Below, piece after piece: positions 16,187 to 24,005 of a stretch of DNA of 64,000 nucleotides (within the stretch, counting starts at the first letter, position 1; every line of letters starts with the position of its first letter). Source of the stretch: Gemmatimonadota bacterium (lineage in GTDB: Bacteria > Gemmatimonadota > Gemmatimonadetes > Gemmatimonadales > Gemmatimonadaceae). The notes beneath the pieces are model-generated. The model ran no database searches. It was not told the origin of the DNA and worked only from the letters and a program-made list of their open reading frames with translations. Made by a program: the position numbers and the translations under genes. Where the stretch lies: assembly GCA_016191225.1 (NCBI GenBank), contig JACPPC010000023.1, forward strand, positions 1-64,000. The letters run 5' to 3'.

Positions 16187-17902
16187 GTGCCGAAGTTCCC
16201 GACCGTGTCCGTCCTTTCGCTCGCCGTCGCGCTCGCTGCCGGCGCCCAGGAGAGCATCGCGCCGCTGCCCGCGCCGCCGGCGCCGCCGTCCGGCAGGATG
16301 GCGCCGCGCCCCACTGCCCCCGCGATCACCGCCGGCGACCTCCGGTCGCGGCTGTACGTCTATGCCGACGACTCGATGGGCGGCCGCGAGTTCGCCACCG
16401 AGGCCAACACGCGCGCCACGGCGTGGATCGCCGAGCAGGCGAAGCGGATCGGGCTCCTGCCCGGTGGCGAGAACGGCGGCTGGTTCCAGGTGCTGCCGGT
16501 GATCATGCGGCCCCTCGACGAGACGAGGGTGATCGCCACCGACGCCGGCCCCCTTGGCTGGTGGACCGACCTCGTGCCGCGCGACCAGGGGCCGGGAGCG
16601 CGGGCGATCGACGGCGTCCCGACGATCTTCGCCGGCACGTGGGGGACGCCGAACATGATCACCGACGCCCAGGCGGCCGGCAAGGTCGTGATCGTGCTGC
16701 CCAACGCGGCCAACCCGCAGAACACGCAGGTGCCCGGTGCGACGATCAACCGCGGCCTCGTGAGCGCCCGCTACAAGAGCGCCGCCGGGATCCTCGTGCC
16801 GACCCTCGAGCGCATACCGGCCGAGGTGCGGGCCTCGCTCAGGGAGCCGCTGATGCTCATGAAGTCGGATGACCCGACGTCGCCCAGGCCGTCGTTCATG
16901 TACGCCGCCGCGGCGGTGGGGCGGCAGCTGATGGGCGCCGCCGTGGAGTCGCTGCAGCCGGGGGCGACGGGGAAGGCGCTGCGCGGCAACATCGTGTACG
17001 ACGAGCGGCCGATCTCCAGTCCCGCGCGCAACGTGATCGGGATCCTCCCGGGGTCGAATCCCGGGCTCAAGGGGCAGTACGTCGCCGTCGGCGCGCACAA
17101 CGACCACGTGGGGACGCACGGGCCGGCGGTGGACCACGACTCGCTCTACCTGTTCCTGCACATGTTCCAGCCGCTGGGCGCCGACATGAACGCGCCGAAG
17201 CTCACGCCCGGGCAGCAGGCGCGGTTCGCGTCGGCGCTCGACAGCGTGCGCAAGCTGCGGCCGGCGCGGCTCGACTCGATCTACAACGGCGCCGACGACG
17301 ACGGCTCCGGCACGGTGACCATTCTCGAGGTGGCGGAGGCGCTCGCCGCGGCGAGGGTCAAGCCGCAGCGGTCGATCATCTTCGTCTGGCACACGGGCGA
17401 GGAGGCGGGGCTGTTCGGCTCGGCGTGGTTCACCGACCACCCCACGGTGTCGCGCGACTCGATCGTGGCGCAGGTGAACATCGACATGGTGGGGCGCGGC
17501 GACCCGTGGGACATCGTCGGCGGCAAGCCCGGCTACCTGCAGGCGATCGGCTCGAGGCGCCTCTCGACGGAGCTCGGCGCGCTGGTGGAGTCGGTGAACA
17601 CCGAGAAGAAGCACGGGATCAGCTTCGACTACCAGTACGACGCCAACGGGCACCCGCAGCAGTACTACTGCCGCTCCGACCACTACATGTACGCCCGCTA
17701 CGGCATCCCGATCGTCTTCTTCTCCACCGGCGGCCACCCCGACTACCACCAGCTCACCGACGAGCCGGCGTACATCGACTACGACCACATGGCGCAGGTG
17801 GCGAACTACGTGCTCGACCTCGTGCAGGCGATCGCGAACCTCGATCACCGCGTGGTGGTCGACAAGCCCAGGCCCGATCCCAGGGGGCAGTGCGTGCAGT
17901 GA
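16187..17902 (+). CDS. secreted M28 family peptidase
   Basis: The protein has 571 residues. It starts with GTG, 6 nt after a GGAG (16177-16180). A short signal peptide ends near AALAAGAQ. A PA-domain-like insert spans about residues 120-300. The M28 core has GAHNDHVG, NGADDDGSGT, the catalytic Glu in HTGEEAGLFGS, NIDMVGRGDP and the last His in GGHPDYHQLTDEP. An extra ~60 residues between the first two metal motifs (HDSLYLFLHMFQPLGAD) are atypical and could form a lid. It is probably a periplasmic or secreted aminopeptidase. It diverges from the hydratase run and converges on the OPT operon, with a shared hairpin between. Confidence 0.9.
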   Translation: MPKFPTVSVLSLAVALAAGAQESIAPLPAPPAPPSGRMAPRPTAPAITAGDLRSRLYVYADDSMGGREFATEANTRATAWIAEQAKRIGLLPGGENGGWFQVLPVIMRPLDETRVIATDAGPLGWWTDLVPRDQGPGARAIDGVPTIFAGTWGTPNMITDAQAAGKVVIVLPNAANPQNTQVPGATINRGLVSARYKSAAGILVPTLERIPAEVRASLREPLMLMKSDDPTSPRPSFMYAAAAVGRQLMGAAVESLQPGATGKALRGNIVYDERPISSPARNVIGILPGSNPGLKGQYVAVGAHNDHVGTHGPAVDHDSLYLFLHMFQPLGADMNAPKLTPGQQARFASALDSVRKLRPARLDSIYNGADDDGSGTVTILEVAEALAAARVKPQRSIIFVWHTGEEAGLFGSAWFTDHPTVSRDSIVAQVNIDMVGRGDPWDIVGGKPGYLQAIGSRRLSTELGALVESVNTEKKHGISFDYQYDANGHPQQYYCRSDHYMYARYGIPIVFFSTGGHPDYHQLTDEPAYIDYDHMAQVANYVLDLVQAIANLDHRVVVDKPRPDPRGQCVQ

Positions 17903-17940
17903 GGCATGGAGGGTGAGCCGGGAACGGCCGCGGAAGCCGG

Positions 17941-17999
17941 GGACGGCGCAACCACCGAGTCACCGAAGTCGTGCTTCGTGCCTCCCGGTTGCGCCGTCC
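17941..17999. terminator. bidirectional hairpin between convergent M28 and OPT genes
   Basis: Perfect 13-bp arms (17941-17953 with 17987-17999) enclose a 33-nt loop that contains a second small stem, CGAAG/CTTCG (17964-17968 with 17974-17978). Its location between two convergent stop codons (17902 and 18025) fits a shared terminator. There is no T run, so termination may depend on Rho or on stem strength. Confidence 0.55.
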
Positions 18000-18024
18000 T
18001 CACCCTCCTCCCGCGCAACTCCCC

Positions 18025-20217
18025 TTACCCCCGCCGCGTGGCGACCCGGTAGAGCGGGAGCAGCATCCCCAGCCCGAACACGACCATGGCGACGAGCGCG
18101 CTCTCGCCGAACGCGCCGATGCTCGACTGCAGGTTGAACATGCTGTCCCAGCCCTTCACCGCCACGGCGGTGAGGAGCACGCCGGTGATGGCGCCGCCGG
18201 CGATCAGCCCGCTCGAGAACAGCACCCCGGGGCCGGAGTCGGAGCTCGCGTCGTCGGGCAGCGCGCCGTTCTTTCGGTCCACGTACCACCGCAGCACGCC
18301 CCCCATGAACATCGTGGCGCTCGTCGAGATCGGCAGGTAGGCCCCCACCGCCACCGGGAGCGACGAGATCCCCAGGATCTCCATCACCACCGCCAGCGCC
18401 GCCCCGATCAGGATCAGCCCCCACGGCAGCTTCTGCGTCAGGATCCCGTCCACCACCAGCGACATGATCTGCGACTTGGGCGAGTCGAGCTTGTCCACCA
18501 CCTTGCCGTCGGCCCCCTTGCTCTCGCGGCCCCCGATGCCGGGGTCGATCAGGTACTTGATCGCGCCGGCCTCGTCCACGAGGTAGCGCCCCGCCGGCGC
18601 GTTCCCCGTCGGCTCGTACAGGTGCGCCGTGCGGTAGGTGTTCCCGTCGGGGCCCACCTGCGTGCGGGTGTCGATCGCGCTCACCGCCACGCCTGGATAC
18701 GCCCGCTCGACGACGGTCGTCTTGGCCTCGTTCAGGAAGGTGATGATCCACCCGATCACGAGCGCGCTCGTCGTCACCCCCGCGAACAGGCCCACCTGCT
18801 GCCGCATCGGCGTCGCGCCCACGAGGTAGCCGGTCTTGAGGTCCTGGCTCGTCGCCGCCGCCACCGCCGCCGCCACGCACACCACGCCGCCGATCGACAG
18901 CGCCAGCACCCGGTGCTCCACCTTCGTCCACCCCGCCGCGTAGAACAGCAGCGCCGTGAGCAGCACCGTCGCCACCGTCATCCCGCTGATCGGGTTGGCC
19001 GACGCGCCGATCTGCCCCGCCACCCGGCTCGACACCGTCACGAACAGGAAGGCGAACACCAGCGCCAGCAGCGCCCCCACCGCGTTGATGTGGATCGACG
19101 GCAGCAGCATCAGCGCCAGCACGCAGACCACGATCCCGCCCAGCACGAAGGTCATCGGCAGGTCCCGCGCCGTGCGCTTCACCTCGCCGGCATCCGCCGC
19201 CGCGCCGCGAAAGCCGGCCAGCCCCTGCGCCAGCGCGCTGGCGATCGTCGGCAGCGAGCGCACCAGCGAGATCAGCCCCGCCGCCGTCACCGCGCCGGCG
19301 CCAATGTAGAACACGTAGTTCGCCCGCACCTGGGTCGCGTCCATGTCGGCGATCAGCACCGTCGCCGGGAAGATCGGCTGCGCCAGTCCGGCCCCGAACA
19401 GCTTGATCGCCGGGATCAGCACGAAGTACGAGAGCACGCCGCCGGCGAACAGGTACCCGGCGATCCTGGGCCCGATGATGTAGCCCACTCCCGTCAGCTC
19501 CGGGCTCACCTCGGCCCGGATCTCGCCGAACAGCTCCGTCTTCCCCGCCGGGTTGAGCCGCGCAAAGACGTGCTTCGGCACCTCGTTCCACAGGTGCATG
19601 CCGCCATTCAGGAACTTGTAGAGCACCCCCAGCCCGAACCCCATGAACACGGTGCGCGCCTGCGCCCCGCGCTCCTCCCCCACGATCAGCACCTCGGCGC
19701 AGGCCGTCCCCTCCGGGTACTTGAGGTTCCGGTGCTCCTGCACGATCAGCGACTTGCGCAGCGGAATCATCAGCAGCACGCCGAGCAGTCCCCCCACCAG
19801 CGCCACCGCCGCCACGTTCCAGTAGGGGAGCTCGTAGCCCAGCAGGAGCAGCGCCGGCAGCGTGAACGCGATCCCGGCCGCGATCGACTCGCCGGCCGAC
19901 CCGGTCGTCTGCACGATGTTGTTGCGCAGGATCTGCGTCCCCTGCACCCCCATCGCCCTCGCGATCGAGCGGAAGATCGTGATCGACAGCACCGCGATCG
20001 GGATCGACGCGCTCACCGTCAGCGACACCTTGAGCGCGAGGTACACGCTCGACGCCGCGAACAGCAGGCCGAGCAGGCACCCGATCCCCACCGACATCCA
20101 CGTCAGCTCGACCGGCTCGTCGTCGGCGCCGATGTACGGCTGGTGCGTCTCGTCGAACTCGTCCACGCGCGACGACTGCCGCGGGGTGAAGCGGACCTGC
20201 TGCGTGCTCCGGCTCAT
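18025..20217 (-). CDS. OPT family oligopeptide transporter
   Basis: The protein has 730 residues with roughly 14-16 hydrophobic spans. It has the N-terminal signature of the bacterial OPT branch (SVYLALKVSLTVSASIPIAVLS, NNIVQTTGSAGESIAAG and KYPEGTACAEVL). A hydrophilic segment of about 90 residues near 480-570 interrupts the membrane part and would lie outside the bilayer. It imports small peptides with protons. It is last in an operon with the M24 and S9 peptidases (13-nt gap to the S9 gene), so peptides released outside can be taken up and used. Confidence 0.92.
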   Translation of the reverse strand: MSRSTQQVRFTPRQSSRVDEFDETHQPYIGADDEPVELTWMSVGIGCLLGLLFAASSVYLALKVSLTVSASIPIAVLSITIFRSIARAMGVQGTQILRNNIVQTTGSAGESIAAGIAFTLPALLLLGYELPYWNVAAVALVGGLLGVLLMIPLRKSLIVQEHRNLKYPEGTACAEVLIVGEERGAQARTVFMGFGLGVLYKFLNGGMHLWNEVPKHVFARLNPAGKTELFGEIRAEVSPELTGVGYIIGPRIAGYLFAGGVLSYFVLIPAIKLFGAGLAQPIFPATVLIADMDATQVRANYVFYIGAGAVTAAGLISLVRSLPTIASALAQGLAGFRGAAADAGEVKRTARDLPMTFVLGGIVVCVLALMLLPSIHINAVGALLALVFAFLFVTVSSRVAGQIGASANPISGMTVATVLLTALLFYAAGWTKVEHRVLALSIGGVVCVAAAVAAATSQDLKTGYLVGATPMRQQVGLFAGVTTSALVIGWIITFLNEAKTTVVERAYPGVAVSAIDTRTQVGPDGNTYRTAHLYEPTGNAPAGRYLVDEAGAIKYLIDPGIGGRESKGADGKVVDKLDSPKSQIMSLVVDGILTQKLPWGLILIGAALAVVMEILGISSLPVAVGAYLPISTSATMFMGGVLRWYVDRKNGALPDDASSDSGPGVLFSSGLIAGGAITGVLLTAVAVKGWDSMFNLQSSIGAFGESALVAMVVFGLGMLLPLYRVATRRG

Positions 20218-20230
20218 CGTCGCTCTTGGG

Positions 20231-22345
20231 TCAGGGAAGGGGACGGTCGGGCACCAGGTACCGCTTGAACCATCCCTGCTGTTCGGCCCACCACAGCCGC
20301 TGGTTCTGCGGCTTCAGGATCCAGTGGCCCTCGTCGGGAAAGACGACCAGCCGGCTGGGGACGTTGCGTCGCTGCAGCGCCGTGTACAAGCTCAGGCTCT
20401 CGCCCACCGGCACCCGGTAGTCGAGCTCCCCCTGGGTCACCAGCGTCGGCGTGACGAACTTCCCCGCCGAGAGGTGGGGCGACCACCGGCGGTACTGCGC
20501 CTTCATCGCGGCGTCATTCCACCACGGGCCGCCCATCTCCCAGTCGGAGAACCACTGCTCCTCGGTGGCACCCGCCATCGCCTCGAGGTTGAACACGCCG
20601 GCGTGCGATGACAGCGCCTTGAACCGCGTCGTGTGCCCCGCGATCCAGTTCACCATGTAGCCGCCGAACGAGCCCCCCGTCGCCCCGAGGCGCGTGGTGT
20701 CGATCCACGGGTTCCGGGCGATCGCCGCGTCGAGCCCATTCATCAGGTCGGCGAACACCTTGCCGCCCCAGTCGCGCGACACGCCGTCGACGAACTTCTG
20801 CCCGTACCCGAACGACCCGCGCGGGTTGACGATCACGAGGGCGGCGCCGGTCGCCGCGAACAGCTGGAAGTTCCACCGCGAGTGCCACTGGTCGAGCCAG
20901 GCCCCCTGCGGCCCGCCGTGGATCAGCAGGATTGCCGGCGACTTCCGGTCGGCGCGCCACCCCGGCGGCTTGAGCAGGAACCCCTGCACCGAGTCGCCCC
21001 CGGCCCCCCGGAACCAGAAGTCCTCCACCGGCGACAGGTCGAGCCGCGCCACCAGCGCGTCGTTCAGGTGCGTCAGCGCCCGCGCGTCGACCAGCGCGCC
21101 GTTCTCCAGTCGCCCCGTCCACACCTCGGCCGGCACCTCGGCGGCGTCGCGCATCCACGCCACCACCATGCCATTGCTCGACACCGACAGCTGGTTGTTG
21201 TTGTGCGCCGTCCTGAGGGGCACCGGTGCCGGCACCATCTCGCTGCCACCGCGCGGCAGCCGCACGAAGATGTCGCGCCCATGGTCCATCGTCTGCACGA
21301 TCACCGCGCCGGCGCCGACAAACTGGTAGGCGTCGGCATTGCGGTCCCACCCGGGAAGCTCCTCGCGCGACGTGCGCGCCACCCGATCGTACGCCAGCAG
21401 CCGCCAGCGGTCCGACTCGAAGCCGGCGCGCTTCTGCGACTGGTACAGGATCCACTTGCCGTCGGGGGAATACACCGGGTTCTGGTCGGCCCCCTTGTTG
21501 GCCCCCGTGATCAACTCGGGAGTCCCGCCGGCACTCGGCACCACGTAGAGGTTGGCGTCGGTCGTCCACGCCTGGTCGCGCGTGGCCAGCTTGGCCGTGT
21601 AGGCGATCTCGCGGCCGTCGGGCGACCAGGCGTACCCCTCGCTCCCGCCGAACGGGCCCGGCGGAACGTCGAAGGTGGCCCCCCCGACCAGGTCCCGCAG
21701 CCCGCTCCCGTCCGCGCCCACCACGAACAGGTGCGATCGGGTGCCGTCGTCCCAGCGGTTCCAGTGACGGTACATCAGCTGGTCGGCCACGTGTGCCTTG
21801 ACCTTCGACTTCTCGGCTGCGTCGGCGCGGGCCGCGTTGCACGCCTCGTCTCGGCACTCGGGATAGACCCCGCTCGTGAAGGCGAGCCGGTCCCCCACCG
21901 GCGACCAGGCGGGGCCGGAGGCGCCGCCGGTGAGCGCGGTCAGGCGGCGGCGCTCGGTGCCGTCGGCACGCGTGACCCACAGCTGTCCACCGGCAACGTA
22001 GGCCACCCGCTGCCCGTCGGGCGACCACCGCGCCTCGCTCGCCCGTGTCGAGTCGTCGGGAAAGGCCCGTGCGGCGCCCCCCGCCACGGGCTGCACGTAC
22101 GTGGTGACGAGCCGCCGGTTCGCCTCGAACGCCACGGTGCGCACCGCATACAGCACGAACCGGCCGTCGGGGCTGAGCTGCGGGTCGGCCACGGCCTGCA
22201 CGGCCAGCAGGTCGTCGATCGTCATCGCGCGCTTCGGCTGCGCCCACGCCGGCCGCGTCGCCGCCGCAAGGGCGACGAGGCTGGCCGCGACCGGGCCGGC
22301 GCGCCACCATGCGCTCCCGGACCGGCCTCGCACCGCGGCGCCCAT
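20231..22345 (-). CDS. secreted S9 family prolyl-oligopeptidase-type peptidase
   Basis: The protein has 704 residues. A signal peptide (cleavage near AWAQP) precedes a beta-propeller with WSPDG/YSPDGK repeats of the dipeptidyl-peptidase/acylaminoacyl-peptidase type. The C-terminal hydrolase domain has the oxyanion region HGGPQGAW, the nucleophile GGSFGGY (Ser about 559), the acid in TQGELDYRVP and the catalytic His in DEGHW. It cleaves short peptides outside the cytoplasm. Its ATG overlaps the stop of the upstream M24 gene (TGATG), so translation is coupled. Confidence 0.93.
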   Translation of the reverse strand: MGAAVRGRSGSAWWRAGPVAASLVALAAATRPAWAQPKRAMTIDDLLAVQAVADPQLSPDGRFVLYAVRTVAFEANRRLVTTYVQPVAGGAARAFPDDSTRASEARWSPDGQRVAYVAGGQLWVTRADGTERRRLTALTGGASGPAWSPVGDRLAFTSGVYPECRDEACNAARADAAEKSKVKAHVADQLMYRHWNRWDDGTRSHLFVVGADGSGLRDLVGGATFDVPPGPFGGSEGYAWSPDGREIAYTAKLATRDQAWTTDANLYVVPSAGGTPELITGANKGADQNPVYSPDGKWILYQSQKRAGFESDRWRLLAYDRVARTSREELPGWDRNADAYQFVGAGAVIVQTMDHGRDIFVRLPRGGSEMVPAPVPLRTAHNNNQLSVSSNGMVVAWMRDAAEVPAEVWTGRLENGALVDARALTHLNDALVARLDLSPVEDFWFRGAGGDSVQGFLLKPPGWRADRKSPAILLIHGGPQGAWLDQWHSRWNFQLFAATGAALVIVNPRGSFGYGQKFVDGVSRDWGGKVFADLMNGLDAAIARNPWIDTTRLGATGGSFGGYMVNWIAGHTTRFKALSSHAGVFNLEAMAGATEEQWFSDWEMGGPWWNDAAMKAQYRRWSPHLSAGKFVTPTLVTQGELDYRVPVGESLSLYTALQRRNVPSRLVVFPDEGHWILKPQNQRLWWAEQQGWFKRYLVPDRPLP

Positions 22346-23808
22346 CACGGCTGCACCCTGAGCGGGCCGCAGCTCGCGTCCACCGGCGGCGCCGCCGTCG
22401 ACAGCATCGCCGGGCCGAGCTTCATCGCCGCCTCGACCTCGTCCATCTCGCGCGGCACCCGCGACACCCACTCCACGCCCGCCGCCGACACCACGTAGCT
22501 GTCCTCGATCCGCACCCCGATGTTCTTGTACCGCTCGTGCGTGGCCCGCACCGCGGTCACGAACTGCTCGTTGCGCGGCGTCTTCGGGAGGATCTCCATC
22601 AGGTTCTCGCGCACGTAAATCCCCGGCTCGATCGTGAACGCGCTCCCGGCGGCGATCGTCCCCGAGTAGTAGTACTGCTCGGGGTCGTGCACCTCGAGGC
22701 CGATGCCGTGGCCGAGCCCGTGCATGTAGTAGAGGCCCAACTGCGGGCACTGGCGCGTCCCCCCGGCGCCGCAGTCGTACGTCGCGCCTGGCGACTCGAT
22801 CAGCCCCAGCTTCGCCAGCCCGGCCGCGAGGGTGGCGCTCGCCGCCGCACTCATCCTGTTGGCCGGGGCGCCGATCACCGCCTCCTTCTCCGCCGCCGCC
22901 TGCGCGTCACGCACCACCTGGTAGATCGCCCGCTGCTCTGGGCTGAACTTCCCGCTCACCGGCACCGTCCGGGTGACGTCGGCGGCGTAGCCGCGGTAGC
23001 TCGCGCCGATGTCCATCACCACCACTTCGCCGGCGCGCATCGTGCGGTCGTTGGCGTTGTAGTGCAGCGTCGTGCTGTTGGGCCCCGATCCCACGATCGT
23101 GCCGAAGCTCGGCCGGTCGGCGCCGTTGCGGCGGAAGGTGTACTCGATCAGCCCCTGGATCTCGAACTCGTTCACCTCCGGGCGCACCGCCCGCATCGCG
23201 AGCTTCTGTGCCTCGTTCGTCACCTGGATCGACTTGCGCAGGCAGGCCAGTTCCGGCTCGCTCTTGGCGCCGCGCAGCCGCTGCAGCGCGCCGCTGGCGC
23301 TGGCGTAGGTGAGCTGCGGCGCCCTGGCCTTGAGCGCCACCCCCGCCTTGTCGTTCCCCACCACGAACACCTTGGGCGGGGCCGCCGCCACCAGCGAGTC
23401 GAGCACCTTCTGGAAGTCCCCGATCCGCCGGCCGGTCATCCCGGTGTTCGCGCCGGCCTTCTCGGGGCCGAGCCGCGCCCCGGTCCACACCTCGCGCGCC
23501 GGGTTCTTCTCCTCCGTGAACAGGAACTGGGTCACCGCGCCGCCGCTCTTCGAGAGGATCATCGCCGCGCCGGGCTCGCGCAGCCCGGTCAGGTACTCGA
23601 AGTCGGGGGACTGCCAGAACGCGAGGTAGTCCTCGGCCGGCTCGTCGGCCCCCTGCAGCACGAAGATGCCGTCGCCCAGCGTGGCCATGAGCCTGTCGCG
23701 CCGAGCCGCGTACTCGGCGGGGGCGATCTGGGCCGGCGCGGCGGCCGGCGTGGCGGCGAGGAGGAGGAGGAGGAGGACGGCGAGGAGCGAAGGTCGGCGC
23801 ACGGTCAT
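22345..23808 (-). CDS. secreted M24 family Xaa-Pro aminopeptidase
   Basis: The protein has 487 residues. The chosen ATG gives a clear signal peptide (MTVRRPSLLAVLLLLLLAA with an APAQ cleavage region). The N-terminal AMP-N domain is followed by the pita-bread fold. The metal ligands are in VVMDIGASYRGYAADVTRT, HGLGHGIGLEVHD, FTIEPG and RIEDSYVV. It removes N-terminal residues ahead of proline, complementing the S9 enzyme. An extra Cys-containing loop (TYDCGAGGTRQCP) may form a disulphide, which fits an exported protein. It is first gene of the M24-S9-OPT operon. A TACCTT element lies 72 nt upstream. Confidence 0.92.
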   Translation of the reverse strand: MTVRRPSLLAVLLLLLLAATPAAAPAQIAPAEYAARRDRLMATLGDGIFVLQGADEPAEDYLAFWQSPDFEYLTGLREPGAAMILSKSGGAVTQFLFTEEKNPAREVWTGARLGPEKAGANTGMTGRRIGDFQKVLDSLVAAAPPKVFVVGNDKAGVALKARAPQLTYASASGALQRLRGAKSEPELACLRKSIQVTNEAQKLAMRAVRPEVNEFEIQGLIEYTFRRNGADRPSFGTIVGSGPNSTTLHYNANDRTMRAGEVVVMDIGASYRGYAADVTRTVPVSGKFSPEQRAIYQVVRDAQAAAEKEAVIGAPANRMSAAASATLAAGLAKLGLIESPGATYDCGAGGTRQCPQLGLYYMHGLGHGIGLEVHDPEQYYYSGTIAAGSAFTIEPGIYVRENLMEILPKTPRNEQFVTAVRATHERYKNIGVRIEDSYVVSAAGVEWVSRVPREMDEVEAAMKLGPAMLSTAAPPVDASCGPLRVQP

Positions 23809-23879
23809 GCCCTGGGTGATCGGTCCGGGGCGCCGCGGCGGGTCGTGCCCGGTGCCCATCGGTGTGAAATGAGGAGGAT

Positions 23880-23885
23880 AAGGTA
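23880..23885 (-). promoter_or_regulatory. TACCTT -10-like hexamer for the M24-S9-OPT operon
   Basis: On the minus strand the sequence reads GGGGTACCTTATCC. It is in the divergent intergenic region between the M24 and M14 genes and matches the recurrent TA-N-CTT motif. Confidence 0.35.
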
Positions 23886-24005
23886 CCCCGCCGTCCCGCC
23901 GGCGGTCAGATTCTCCCCCCTCAACGTTGCCGCCGCCGCCGGCGTAGCCCATCCCCCGGCGCCGTGCGCCGCGGGCCACGTGTCCCACTCCCGGGTCCTC
24001 CACGC